The notes below the pieces were generated by a model. That model was not told where the DNA came from. It was given only the letters and a program-made list of their open reading frames with translations, and searched no databases. A stretch of 64,000 nucleotides of DNA from Taibaiella sp. GTDB lineage: Bacteria > Bacteroidota > Bacteroidia > Chitinophagales > Chitinophagaceae. Both the position numbers and the translations under genes were made by a program. Positions 13,307 through 22,362 of this stretch are shown in pieces. Every line of letters begins with the position of its first letter. Position 1 is the stretch's first letter. The stretch is from NCBI GenBank assembly GCA_019638495.1, contig JAHBTQ010000003.1, positions 414,967 to 478,966 of the forward strand. The letters are read 5' to 3'.

Positions 13307-15946
13307 ATGAGCGGTAATGTATGGAAAGCCCTGTGGCTCTGTCTTTTTATTTGTGTGGGTGCCAACTCCGGCGCCCAGCAGATGCATGAATTGCGGCAGG
13401 GCTGGCACTGCAAGCGTGCCGGCGAGGTAACGCTGACAGGCGAAGAGTTGTCTAAGCCTGACGCAAAGTTGGACAACTGGATGCCTGCTGTGGTGCCGGG
13501 TACGGTACTTGCAAACCTGCTCTACAATAAGAAAATACCTGACCCATATTTTGGCATGAACAACAAGCTTCTGCCAGATCTTTATGACTCCGGTGCGGCA
13601 TACTACACCTATTGGTTTGTGGCAGACATAAAAGAGAAGCCCGGACCTACTGAGCATGTCATCCTGGCACTGCGTGGTGTCAACTATAGTTTTGACATCT
13701 ATGCCAATGGCAGGAAACTGAACAAGAAGCGTGAGTATGGGATGTTCCTTCGTCACCGCTACGACCTCACTCCCCACATGGACAAGGACGGCAAGACACG
13801 CGTGGCCATCATTGTTTACCCTCCCGATCATCCGGGAAATCCTAACGGAGGGCAAGGTGGCGACGGCACAATAGCAAAGGATGTTACCAACCAGTTTGCT
13901 GCAGGCTGGGACTGGACACAACCCATCCACGACCGCAATACGGGCATTTGGGACAAGGTGTTCATTTACCATGCCCGGTCTGCCGATGTGCAGGATGTGC
14001 ACGTGCGCACCAATGTTCCCGGCAAGCGCACAGTGGGTGGTAAACAGGAGCCTGCTGTGGTTACCGTATCTGCAGATGTGATGAACTGGACTAACCGCGT
14101 GTTGCACGGCGTGCTGCAATGCGAGCTGGATGGCCGCACCACACAAAAACGTATCTCTGTGCCGCCCATGAATACCGAAGGTGCGGAACTGATGCCCATA
14201 ACGGTGAAAGAACCTAAGCTTTGGTGGCCCGCAGGTATGGGCCCGCAGGACATGAGTAGTATCAAGGTGCGCTTCCTTGCCGATGCCATTGGTATCACAG
14301 ATGAGGAGATGGTGCCCTTCGGTATCCGCGAAGTGACGACCGCCTGGAACGAACACACACAAAGCCGCGAGATATATGTAAACGGCCAGCGCATGTTTGT
14401 AAAGGGCGCTAACCGAATAATGGCGGATGCCATGCTGCGCTTTGACGATAATCGCTATGATGCCGAGGTGCGCTATCACCGGGATATGCACCTGAATATG
14501 ATCCGCGTATGGGGTGGGGGCATCACTGAGCGGCCTGAGTTCTACGACGCGTGCGACAAATATGGTATACTGGTGATGCAGGACTTCTGGATGACGGGCG
14601 ACTGCAATGGCCGCTGGTACGATACATACAAGGCCGACGACACCACCACCCGTCGCAACTATCCCGACGATCATAAGCTTTGGCTCGCCTCAGCTGTTGA
14701 TCAGATAAAGATGCTGCGCAACCATCCATCACTGGCGCTGTGGTGCGGTGGCAATGAGATAAGGCCCCCGGCAGACCTGCTTGCTGAACTGAAAACGCAG
14801 CTCAAAGTATTGGATGGCACACGCTATTTCTTCGAATACTCTAATGACGATAGCATGTCCCTGGCAGCGCATGATGGGCCATACGTATTACAGGACGACC
14901 GCTACTTTTGGGAGCACAAGTCATGGGGCTTCAATTCTGAGATAGGCTCAGTAGGTGTAGGCGATATAGAGTCGCTGGAGCGGTTCATACCATCACGCAA
15001 CCTGGTGCAGCCGCTTTATAATGAACGTACCGGCAAGTGGAGTGTGGATAGTGTATGGGAGTATCATAAATACTGCGCTTATGATTCCGCAGTTGCGCGC
15101 TATGGACAGTTAAAGAATGTGGTAGACTTCACCAGGAAAGCCCAGATGGTAAACTACAACCAATACCGTGCGCTGATGGAGGGCTTCCGCTCACATAAGT
15201 GGGACTGGTATACAGGGGTGATGGTCTGGAAAACGCAGAACCCATGGACCGCCATGGTGGGGCAGATGTATGATGTGTACCTGGACCCTAACGCCTGTAT
15301 GTTTGGCCTGGCAGAAGGGGCAAAACCGCTGCACGTGATGTATGATCCTAAATGGCAGACGGTGATGGTGGTGAATGACGAACCCGTGGAGAAGAAGGTG
15401 AAATTGTGGTATAGCATCACCAAGGGGCACACCTCTATTCAGGGTGTTAACGACTCTACCTACGTTATACCTGCAGATACCTGCATGATGATAGCCAAGG
15501 CCCCCGACCTGGACCGCAGGCTGGATGGGGAGGACAGCACGGGTGGTGCCTTTATGTCGCTGCGCTTGTACCAGGCTGGTACTAAGAACATACTGGATGA
15601 TAACACTTATTGGTTTCCCGGGGCAGACAGCAGCTATAACTGGCTCAATCATCTGTCGCCTGCTGCGCTTGAGGTTACTGCTACGCGGAAAAGCGTTGGT
15701 AATATAGAAGTACTTATCAAGAACCGCTCTGATGCCAATCTCTCTTTTTTCAACCGCATATCATTGGTAGATAGGAAGACGAAGAAGCGCATTATGCCTG
15801 TGTTCTACAGCAATAACTACATTTCTATTTCGCCCGAGCGATACAAAACGGTCACTATCGAATACAATGCCGCCAAAGCACCCGACGTGGAAATATGTGT
15901 TGACGAATGGCTGGCAGGGAAGAAGTACTATCCGGTTGGGAATTAG
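13307..15946 (+). CDS. Secreted glycoside hydrolase family 2, exo-beta-glucosaminidase/mannosidase-like
   Basis: An 879-residue protein with a signal peptide (about 1-23, cleavage near NSGAQ) and the GH2 order: N-terminal jelly-roll sugar-binding domain, Ig-like domain (about 215-335), then a TIM barrel with NMIRVWGGGITERPEFYDAC. The acid/base Glu is in LWCGGNEI (about residue 484). The nucleophile is probably the Glu in FNSEIGSVG (about 544). The long barrel with YTGVMVWKTQNPWTAMVGQMYD and the Ig-like C-terminal part resemble exo-beta-D-glucosaminidases (CsxA type) and beta-mannosidases. It likely trims chitosan or N-glycan sugars outside the cytoplasm. Substrate cannot be settled by reading. 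Confidence 0.88.
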   Translation: MSGNVWKALWLCLFICVGANSGAQQMHELRQGWHCKRAGEVTLTGEELSKPDAKLDNWMPAVVPGTVLANLLYNKKIPDPYFGMNNKLLPDLYDSGAAYYTYWFVADIKEKPGPTEHVILALRGVNYSFDIYANGRKLNKKREYGMFLRHRYDLTPHMDKDGKTRVAIIVYPPDHPGNPNGGQGGDGTIAKDVTNQFAAGWDWTQPIHDRNTGIWDKVFIYHARSADVQDVHVRTNVPGKRTVGGKQEPAVVTVSADVMNWTNRVLHGVLQCELDGRTTQKRISVPPMNTEGAELMPITVKEPKLWWPAGMGPQDMSSIKVRFLADAIGITDEEMVPFGIREVTTAWNEHTQSREIYVNGQRMFVKGANRIMADAMLRFDDNRYDAEVRYHRDMHLNMIRVWGGGITERPEFYDACDKYGILVMQDFWMTGDCNGRWYDTYKADDTTTRRNYPDDHKLWLASAVDQIKMLRNHPSLALWCGGNEIRPPADLLAELKTQLKVLDGTRYFFEYSNDDSMSLAAHDGPYVLQDDRYFWEHKSWGFNSEIGSVGVGDIESLERFIPSRNLVQPLYNERTGKWSVDSVWEYHKYCAYDSAVARYGQLKNVVDFTRKAQMVNYNQYRALMEGFRSHKWDWYTGVMVWKTQNPWTAMVGQMYDVYLDPNACMFGLAEGAKPLHVMYDPKWQTVMVVNDEPVEKKVKLWYSITKGHTSIQGVNDSTYVIPADTCMMIAKAPDLDRRLDGEDSTGGAFMSLRLYQAGTKNILDDNTYWFPGADSSYNWLNHLSPAALEVTATRKSVGNIEVLIKNRSDANLSFFNRISLVDRKTKKRIMPVFYSNNYISISPERYKTVTIEYNAAKAPDVEICVDEWLAGKKYYPVGN

Positions 15947-16010
15947 GTTTTTGGGGAATTGGGAATTAGGAATTGGGAATTTGTGATTTGGAATTTACAC
16001 TTTGAGTTAG

Positions 16011-16622
16011 CTATTTTTTATGTTTGAAAGTATAGTGTGCGCCCAGAGCGAAAAGGCCATCTATTCCATAGCCTAGCCCCCCATATACACCGAAATTGTC
16101 CGTGAGTTTTACTTTGGCCGTCAGTATCCTTAAGCGAAATGCTATATGGCCATAATCTCGCGATGAAACGATAGAGTTTGTGTGATTGATGTTATCGCTG
16201 TATTGCGTTGATACGCTGGGTGCTGGCGTATATCCTATAGCTATTCCCGAACTAAGCGAGGTTCTGCCCCTGTTCACAAAAGCATATTCGGCTGTAGCCA
16301 TAACAAGGTGGTTTGTTGCCTTTTTTCGATATTGAAATGTGTACGGGCTACTATTTACAGAAGTGTTTATCGTTCGCCATGGTTCCGTTGCGTAGCTCAG
16401 CAGATATTGTATGCCGAATGCGAACCGGGGTGATGCCTGGTACTCACCGATAACGGTAAAAATAGCGGTTGGTTTCCATCCTTGAAAACCGAGTACATCA
16501 GGATAGGCTGTTCCTGCCATTAACGTAAAATCTCCTTTCGCGAAAGCAGGTTCGGGTTTCTTCTTTTTTGCTTGTGCAGAAAGGCTTAGCAGCGCCATTA
16601 CGGCGAGGAGTATACTTTTCAT
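16011..16622 (-). CDS. Outer-membrane beta-barrel protein
   Basis: A 203-residue protein with a signal peptide (MKSILLAVMALLSLSAQA) and a Lys-rich start of the mature part. Alternating strands follow (FAFGIQYLLSYA, NHLVMATAEYAFVNRG, FGVYGGLGYGIDGLFALG), ending in an aromatic-rich last strand. This is the pattern of small 8-stranded porin-like or OmpW/OmpA-like barrels. No substrate is evident. It is separated from fbaB by a hairpin and is probably transcribed alone. Confidence 0.75.
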   Translation of the reverse strand: MKSILLAVMALLSLSAQAKKKKPEPAFAKGDFTLMAGTAYPDVLGFQGWKPTAIFTVIGEYQASPRFAFGIQYLLSYATEPWRTINTSVNSSPYTFQYRKKATNHLVMATAEYAFVNRGRTSLSSGIAIGYTPAPSVSTQYSDNINHTNSIVSSRDYGHIAFRLRILTAKVKLTDNFGVYGGLGYGIDGLFALGAHYTFKHKK

Positions 16623-16668
16623 CAGAGGTGAAATATTGTGTTGTTTTGAAAATGAGGCGCTAAGATAT

Positions 16669-16700
16669 ACAAACGGCCGCGCTCATGCGCAGCCGTTTGT
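16669..16700 (-). terminator. Terminator downstream of fbaB
   Basis: A 9-bp stem (acaaacggc/gccgtttgt) lies 20 bp past the fbaB stop on the minus strand, with an internal GC-rich loop and an AT-rich tail. Confidence 0.7.
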
Positions 16701-16719
16701 AGTATAATCTTTATAGGAA

Positions 16720-17775
16720 TTATGCTATCGTTACAGACTTGTCCAGGTACACGTCCTGGATGGTATTCAGCAGCGCCACGCCTTCCTTCATTGGCTTCTG
16801 GAACGCCTTGCGACCGCTGATGAGGCCCATACCGCCTGCGCGCTTGTTTACCACGGCAGTCATTACTGCTTCTGCCATGTCCGTTGCGCCCTTAGACTCA
16901 CCACCGGAGTTGATGAGGCCCACACGACCCATGTAGCAGTTAGCTACCTGGTAGCGTGCCAGGTCTATCGGGTGGTCGGTAGTCAGTTTTTCATAAACCA
17001 GTTTGCTTGTCTTACCAAAGTTGATAGCGTTGTAGCCACCGTTGTTGGTAGGGAGCTTTTGCTTAATGATGTCTGCCTGAATGGTTACGCCCAGGTGGTT
17101 TGCCTGGCCGGTAAGGTCAGCAGCGGTGTGGTAGTCCACGCCGTCTTTCTTGAAAGCACCATTGCGCAGGTAGCACCACAAAACTGTAGACATGCCCAGC
17201 TCGTGTGCATACTCAAACGCCTTAGCTACTTCCACTATCTGGCGCGCGCTTTCGTCGCTGCCAAAGTAGATGGTAGCACCCACAGCTACCGCACCCATGT
17301 TCCATGCATCCTTTATGGTGCCAAACATGATCTGGTCAAACTTATTAGGGTAGCTGATAAATTCGTTATGGTTCACCTTTACTATGAAAGGTATTTTGTG
17401 TGCATACTTGCGAGCCACTGCACCCAGCACACCATATGTAGATGCTACTGCGTTACAGCCGCCTTCTATAGCCAGCTTCACTATGTTCTCAGGGTCAAAG
17501 TAGATGGGGTTTGGAGCGAAAGAAGCACCACCACTGTGCTCAATACCCTGGTCTACCGGCAGAATAGATACATAACCCGAACCACCCAGGCGGCCATGAT
17601 CCATGATCGTGTTCAGGCTACGGATAGTCTGAATGTTACGATTGCTCTGCGTCCAGATGTTGTCCAGGTGAGACGGAGATGGAGTATGGATATCAGACTT
17701 GCTGATAGTGTTACATGTGTGGTCGAGATAGTACGACGCCTTATCGCCGAGAAGTTCGTGAATTTTGTTTGACAT
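16720..17775 (-). CDS. fbaB: Class I fructose-bisphosphate aldolase (FbaB/DhnA type)
   Basis: The 351-residue protein matches E. coli FbaB in length and landmarks: [113 protein letters not shown] and [17 protein letters not shown]. It cleaves fructose 1,6-bisphosphate to DHAP and glyceraldehyde 3-phosphate through a lysine Schiff base. In many bacteria this type serves gluconeogenesis. Single gene; the 5' flank carries no recognised riboswitch. Confidence 0.95.
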   Translation of the reverse strand: MSNKIHELLGDKASYYLDHTCNTISKSDIHTPSPSHLDNIWTQSNRNIQTIRSLNTIMDHGRLGGSGYVSILPVDQGIEHSGGASFAPNPIYFDPENIVKLAIEGGCNAVASTYGVLGAVARKYAHKIPFIVKVNHNEFISYPNKFDQIMFGTIKDAWNMGAVAVGATIYFGSDESARQIVEVAKAFEYAHELGMSTVLWCYLRNGAFKKDGVDYHTAADLTGQANHLGVTIQADIIKQKLPTNNGGYNAINFGKTSKLVYEKLTTDHPIDLARYQVANCYMGRVGLINSGGESKGATDMAEAVMTAVVNKRAGGMGLISGRKAFQKPMKEGVALLNTIQDVYLDKSVTIA

Positions 17776-18107
17776 ATATCGTTTTTGTTAAATTCGGCTG
17801 CAAAGGTAAGATTAATGTGCAAATTAAGTAATGTGCAGATGTGCCAATTGTGAGATTTGAGTTAGGAGTTGTGAATTGGGTGGGCGGTGTTTCGTGTTGC
17901 GAGCGGGTCTCCTTTGCATTTTCAGTGGGCAGCGAGACATGCACGGCACCTGGCAGTGTTTGTCGCACAACTGGGGCAAAGATTGGCCATCGTAAACTGC
18001 TTAGGCTGGGTCCCTGCTTTAGGAGACCCGGCTAGGACGGATCCGGATACGGTACGCTAACATTTGGAAGAAAGGCGAGGGGCACCAGGGACTGAATGGC
18101 CGTACAA
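17776..18107. other. Gene-free stretch holding structured repeat copy R1
   Basis: About 330 bp without a supported gene. The right-hand half (about 17903-18040) is one copy of the repeat described under 17903-18040; the left part is the fbaB leader. Confidence 0.7.
17903..18040 (+). repeat. Dispersed structured repeat, copy R1
   Basis: Conserved blocks shared with 19484-19639 are, in order, gcgggtct, gcacggcacc-tg-cag-gtttgtcgc, gggtccctgct and ctttaggagacccgg-taggacgga. The last two form a hairpin (ccgggtc-type arm with gacccgg). This copy lacks the gcgcgcggggctata insert of R2. The spacer sequence is diverged but length is similar. Confidence 0.75.
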
Positions 18108-19205
18108 TTAATCCGCTCGTTTTTTCAAGACTTTTTTATGTGCGCCAACGCAAAGGTCATAGATCCCCATATCTATTGTTTTTATTGATTGTAACTCCTT
18201 TGATATTTCTTTGTCGGGATGAGGCCCATCAAAATAGAAAAACCAAAAACTCTTAACGTCCTTTTTGGGCATCTTCCTAAGGAGGTAAACAGTCAGACCT
18301 AATCGTTTGATAATTTGCTCCTGCAACCTGTTTTGGAAGTAGTTAATTGCATCTGCGTCCCAATGCCCGTCAAGAGCAATGGCAATTATTCTTCTGAAAA
18401 AAACAGTATCGCTGACAGAATTCGCAGTGCTGAAAAACCGTAGTATGTGGTCTTCCGCCTTGTAGTAGAGTATTGAGGGTGTGTCTTTCTCAAAACCGTA
18501 TAGCGAGTTCAACTCTTTATAGCTACTGGGAAACTCTTTGAAGAATTCCTTTTCATAAACTCCATTGCTACCGAAATTTAGTTGAACGTACAGGTCTGTT
18601 AATTTTTGGGCTTTGAGAGATTTAGTATCGGATCTTCTAGCAGCAGCAAGTGGTGGGTCGATTTTTTCCACAACAAATCCTGTGGGCAATATGACTGAGG
18701 AAAATTCTGCAGGCATGTCGCTATCAATCTCATAGAATTTCCGATTTACAAGCTTTTCACCTATACAGATTTTTGCTGCAGGGGGATCTGAAGTTATGAA
18801 AGCCGATTTGTGCGAAAACAGTTTTTTTTGCAAATATTTTCTACACTGAGAATCAATGTCATGAAGATGATCGTTTGACAATGTCGCATATGTATAATCA
18901 CCTGTATCAATTAATACATAAGCACTGTCGATTCTAATATATTTTTCAAATTTTATATGGTCTATTTCGAAATAATTCATGATATAACTAATCGAAAAGC
19001 ATATTGTATTTGTATCAGGATATTGGTTGAAAAGTTTTACATGAAATACTTCATACGGTAGTTTGCCAGAATTTCTATGTATTACAGTATCCATAAAACG
19101 CCGAATTTCTGTTTTGAAAATGGCGTCTCTGTCTGCATTCTGCCCATGGCACAAACACTGAAATGACAAGAAACCAATAAAAAATAAGATGATCCTGATT
19201 TTCAT
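18108..19205 (-). CDS. Secreted protein of unknown function (365 aa)
   Basis: It has a signal peptide (MKIRIILFFIGFLSFQCLCHG) and then a soluble, lysine- and aspartate-rich chain without membrane segments. Blocks such as SISYIMNYFEIDHIKFEKYI, WDADAINYFQNRLQEQIIKR and FWFFYFDGPHPDKEI are not from a family I know. Lower GC than its neighbours and flanking by repeats R1 and R2 suggest an acquired islet. The gene upstream on the same strand (19215-19472) ends ten bp before it, so both are likely on one transcript. Confidence 0.7.
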   Translation of the reverse strand: MKIRIILFFIGFLSFQCLCHGQNADRDAIFKTEIRRFMDTVIHRNSGKLPYEVFHVKLFNQYPDTNTICFSISYIMNYFEIDHIKFEKYIRIDSAYVLIDTGDYTYATLSNDHLHDIDSQCRKYLQKKLFSHKSAFITSDPPAAKICIGEKLVNRKFYEIDSDMPAEFSSVILPTGFVVEKIDPPLAAARRSDTKSLKAQKLTDLYVQLNFGSNGVYEKEFFKEFPSSYKELNSLYGFEKDTPSILYYKAEDHILRFFSTANSVSDTVFFRRIIAIALDGHWDADAINYFQNRLQEQIIKRLGLTVYLLRKMPKKDVKSFWFFYFDGPHPDKEISKELQSIKTIDMGIYDLCVGAHKKVLKKRAD

Positions 19206-19214
19206 ACAATTAGA

Positions 19215-19472
19215 TTATTTGGGCGTATAAATAATACTTCCGTACCGGAAATCAAGTTCAAGGGAAAAGTGTCGTGGAACGATGTACTGACCCGGCCGAT
19301 AATGTACCTGCCAAACGGTTCCATTTCGATTAATGCCACGAAAAGGTATGTCATAGCTTTGACTTAAAAAAGCATCTTTCCAACTTGGACCGGTATTAGA
19401 AGGGTACGTATGATATGCAGATATTATATCCTGGTAGTTCCGGAGTTTCCTCAGGAAAACCCGGAACCCCAA
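19215..19472 (-). pseudogene. C-terminal fragment of a larger protein, 5' end merged with repeat R2
   Basis: The nominal start is TTG, but the frame runs on without a stop through repeat R2 to about 19581. Within the unique part it reads GFRVFLRKLRNYQDIISAYH, TGPSWKDAFLSQSYDIPFRG and WQVHYRPGQYIVPRHFSLEL. It looks like the tail of a longer secreted or repeat protein whose body was replaced by R2. GFRVFL is reminiscent of the end of formylglycine-enzyme (SUMF1) domains, too weak to name. No good start codon or ribosome-binding site is visible. Confidence 0.45.
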
Positions 19473-19483
19473 ATACGTCCCGG

Positions 19484-19639
19484 GCGGGTCTTCATCGGGT
19501 GGCCCTGTGGTGGCGCGACCCGCACGGCACCCTGCAGGGTTTGTCGCGTAGCCGGGAAGAAGATTTGACTTAGTGCATTATTTACGCCGGGTCCCTGCTG
19601 CGCGCGGGGCTATACTTTAGGAGACCCGGTTAGGACGGA
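19484..19639 (+). repeat. Dispersed structured repeat, copy R2
   Basis: Diverged copy of R1 (17903-18040), in the same orientation. It contains the fuller hairpin ccgggtccctgctgcgcgcg ... ctttaggagacccgg. R1 and R2 bracket the two-gene islet. Confidence 0.75.
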
Positions 19640-19678
19640 AATTGTGAGAGCGGAATGGCAGACGGGCATAACGAAAAC

Positions 19679-19701
19679 AACCGTGGCAGACCGCCACGGT
19701 T
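19679..19701 (-). terminator. Terminator downstream of the receptor-linked lipoprotein
   Basis: A 9-bp perfect stem (aaccgtggc/gccacggtt) with a 5-nt loop is followed on the minus strand by TTGTTTT, 24 bp beyond the stop at 19725. Confidence 0.85.
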
Positions 19702-19724
19702 GTCTTTAAGAGTTGTTGGTACTT

Positions 19725-20135
19725 TTAGTTAACCGTAATCTTCAGCGTCACAGAATTCTTCAGTCCATCGCGGTTGATGACGGTGAATGTGTACTTCTCG
19801 GTGCCGGCTGTGCTGCGGGTTTTAATGGAGATGTCCTTGGTGTAATTGTTGCCGTTGCTGCCTGTAAGGGACTCTGAATATACGCTGGTGCCGGTGGCAG
19901 CAGCATCGTAGGTTACAGATTCATCAAAAGAAATAAGTACATCCTTATCCTCTGCCTTTGAAGCAATAATACCTACTGTTACCGTTGTGTCTTTCGAGAG
20001 GCTGATATCGGAAGAGACATACCCGCTGGCAACTTTGAAGCTGATGTTGGGCACCTTGCCTTCATCTTCTTCTTTTTTGCAGGATGCAGTGAGCAGGCTA
20101 AGGGCTATAAGCGAGTAGAATGAGAACTTCTTCAT
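19725..20135 (-). CDS. Small lipoprotein, partner of the TonB receptor
   Basis: The 136-residue protein has a signal peptide with lipobox LLTASC and a charged KKEEDEG linker. A beta-rich domain follows (VASGYVSSDISLSKDTTVTV, KYTFTVINRDGLKNSVTLKI) of the Ig-like or cadherin-like kind. It follows the TonB receptor gene on the same strand after 45 bp, so it probably acts as the surface or periplasmic binding partner of that transporter. Ligand unknown. Confidence 0.75.
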   Translation of the reverse strand: MKKFSFYSLIALSLLTASCKKEEDEGKVPNISFKVASGYVSSDISLSKDTTVTVGIIASKAEDKDVLISFDESVTYDAAATGTSVYSESLTGSNGNNYTKDISIKTRSTAGTEKYTFTVINRDGLKNSVTLKITVN

Positions 20136-20180
20136 TTCGATAGATGGTGTTGTTTGAGCGATGAAAATAGGAAATTGTGC

Positions 20181-22196
20181 TCAATGGAAAAACTTACGAA
20201 CCGAGAATGAGATGTTTCGGCCGGTATTGAGCAGGTTGTAATACTTGAGGCGCGAAAGGTGGTCATAGTAGGCTGCGTTCGTGAGGTTGATGCCGCTAAC
20301 CCCCAGCACCCAGCGGCCTGAGGGCGCAGAAATGGTTATACCAGCGTTGAAGTTAACAAGGTAATAGGCTGGCGTGGCAGTTTCAAATTGTCCCGGATGG
20401 TTTTGTGGCGATGAAAACACATATTCAGGCGATACAAAAGCATTACTAATGCGATGCTGAAAAGATTTTTCCCACCGCAAAGTGCCTGTGAACTTCCCTG
20501 CAGGTATAAATGGCATCGGTTGGCCATTGGCCAATGTGCCCTGCACGCGCGCATAGCTACCTGTGAGTGACCATTGGCGTGCCTGAGGCGGCGATAGCGT
20601 TAGGGCAGCCTCCCCGCCGGCCAGGGTCGCATTTTGCTGACGGTAGCGGTACACGGGAAAGGAAAAATAGTTCTCTGTTGTAGGAGCAAGGTATACGTAG
20701 TCATGGAAAGTATTGTAGTAAGCGGAGAGGGTAGCGAAGACCCATTCGTGGTTTGCCTCGATAGTAAAGTCAGTATTCAGGTTTAGCTCTGTGAGCAGGT
20801 TCGGGTCGCCGATCTCGTAGCGGTAAAAGCCCTCGTGCAGGCCATTGGCAGACAGCTCGGCAAGATTTGGTGCGCGTAGTCCCGTGGCGGTATTGGTCTT
20901 CAGTATCAGCCATTCATTGGCATTGTAGGCCAGGCCCAGCATGCCGGTAGCCGTGGTTCGGTTTTGGGCAAAAGGCTGCACCGCCTCACCCGGGCTGTTA
21001 AGGGCCTTGGTGCGAAAGGTTGTAATGCTCTTATTGTTGGCACCTGCACCCAGCTCCACCACCCACCGGCCGGGCCGCGTGCTGATGTAGCCGCTAAGGT
21101 TGTTTTCAACCGTGTTGGCATCAGGTATCAATATGCGCGGGCCATAGTTGCGGTTCCACTCTGCAGTAAGCTGTTGGGAAATGACTGCAGTAGTATGCTT
21201 TGACAGCGATTTCTGCCACCGCGCGCTTTCTAAAGCTGACAGCTGGCGAATATCGAGGCTTATCTGTCCGCCGCCTTCGTCTTCCTTGCGAATGTTGGAC
21301 TGCATACCGGCATTAACCTGAAGGGTAGAGTGGGGTAGACGAATGGTGTTTTGTGAGTTAAATACGTTAAGCAACACATTGTGGTGCGGCCCCCCATACG
21401 CACGGCTGCGGCGCTCGTCCGCGCTGAAGAAGGTATTCAACCCATCCAGGATAAATCCGAATTGGTTGTAGGAGAAATTGTAGGAGTTTTCCTGTGTCCA
21501 ACGGCCGCGTCGCCAGCCCATACCCAATTTGCCATAATACCCGCTGTTGCGCGAGTTCAGAACGCGGGTGTCATTGCCGTCGCTATAATCGGTATGAGTT
21601 TCTGCTCCGGCCCGTGCACGCAGCCAGGTGTTGCCACGGCGCCAGGCTATGCCGGCGTCGGTGAGCGTACCCATGGTGTTGCTGTAGAGGCGTGTGCCGG
21701 CGTCACCTGTCAGGCCACTGTCGCGGGGCACCTCTTCAATTATATTCACTGCACCACCCATGGCCTCAGAGCCATAGAGCAGCGACACCGGGCCACGTAT
21801 CACTTCTACCCGGTCTATGCCTATTTGAGACAATCCCAGGCCATGCTCGTCCTGCCACTGCTGGTTGCCAAAGCGGTTGCCGGAGAGCAGGATGAGGATA
21901 CGATTGCCATACAAGCCACGTATCACTGGTTTTGAAATGGCATTGCCGGTCGTCATTTGCCATATTCCGGGAATTTTGGCCAGCCCGTCAGAAAGATTGT
22001 AGGGGGTGCGCTCGTCTATCTTCTGCAGGGAGTAGGGCTCTATGTTCAGAGAGGTAAAGCGAGTATCGTTTTCCTGGAAGCCACTTATTGTCACCTCCGG
22101 CAGATGATGGGTAGTGTCGGTGGCGGCGTAAGCCGCGGTTGAAACATAAGTCCAAAGCGTAGTTAGCAGCAGAAATGATGATAATCGGGCAGGCAT
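20181..22196 (-). CDS. TonB-dependent outer-membrane receptor
   Basis: The 671-residue protein has a signal peptide, a TonB-box-like LPEVTISGF (about 31-39), and a plug domain with PVIRGLYGNRILILLSGNR and GIDRVEVIRGPVSLLYGSEA. A 22-stranded barrel ends in the aromatic SVRKFFH. The plug lacks the CarboxypepD-like N-terminal extension of SusC proteins, so it is a classic siderophore/metal/vitamin type receptor. It imports its ligand with energy from TonB. Apart from the lipoprotein downstream no binding or synthesis genes are nearby, so the ligand stays open. Confidence 0.9.
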   Translation of the reverse strand: MPARLSSFLLLTTLWTYVSTAAYAATDTTHHLPEVTISGFQENDTRFTSLNIEPYSLQKIDERTPYNLSDGLAKIPGIWQMTTGNAISKPVIRGLYGNRILILLSGNRFGNQQWQDEHGLGLSQIGIDRVEVIRGPVSLLYGSEAMGGAVNIIEEVPRDSGLTGDAGTRLYSNTMGTLTDAGIAWRRGNTWLRARAGAETHTDYSDGNDTRVLNSRNSGYYGKLGMGWRRGRWTQENSYNFSYNQFGFILDGLNTFFSADERRSRAYGGPHHNVLLNVFNSQNTIRLPHSTLQVNAGMQSNIRKEDEGGGQISLDIRQLSALESARWQKSLSKHTTAVISQQLTAEWNRNYGPRILIPDANTVENNLSGYISTRPGRWVVELGAGANNKSITTFRTKALNSPGEAVQPFAQNRTTATGMLGLAYNANEWLILKTNTATGLRAPNLAELSANGLHEGFYRYEIGDPNLLTELNLNTDFTIEANHEWVFATLSAYYNTFHDYVYLAPTTENYFSFPVYRYRQQNATLAGGEAALTLSPPQARQWSLTGSYARVQGTLANGQPMPFIPAGKFTGTLRWEKSFQHRISNAFVSPEYVFSSPQNHPGQFETATPAYYLVNFNAGITISAPSGRWVLGVSGINLTNAAYYDHLSRLKYYNLLNTGRNISFSVRKFFH

Positions 22197-22362
22197 TCCT
22201 TGTTTTTCGTAGTGGTAAAATTACTGGAATCGTCAGGTTGTGCGCCGATTGGGGAAAATAAGGCCCACATAGCCAAACATTTGGTACAATATTTGATATA
22301 ACTTAGAAGCTTCAAAGCAATGTTCACAAACTTTTTCTCACCCTTTCAAAAAAAACCTAAAA

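Noticed and set aside
13277..14674. 465-aa minus-strand ORF opposite the GH2 gene
   Set aside because: It lies wholly antisense to a strong GH2 gene, its composition (His, Val, Cys, Ala rich) is typical of a shadow frame and no domain is visible.
16972..17772. 266-aa plus-strand ORF opposite fbaB
   Set aside because: Antisense to a well-conserved aldolase gene. Shadow of its codon bias.
17903..18040. tRNA- or rRNA-like structure in repeat R1
   Set aside because: No T-loop, anticodon arm or CCA end could be found. Only a hairpin and shared blocks.
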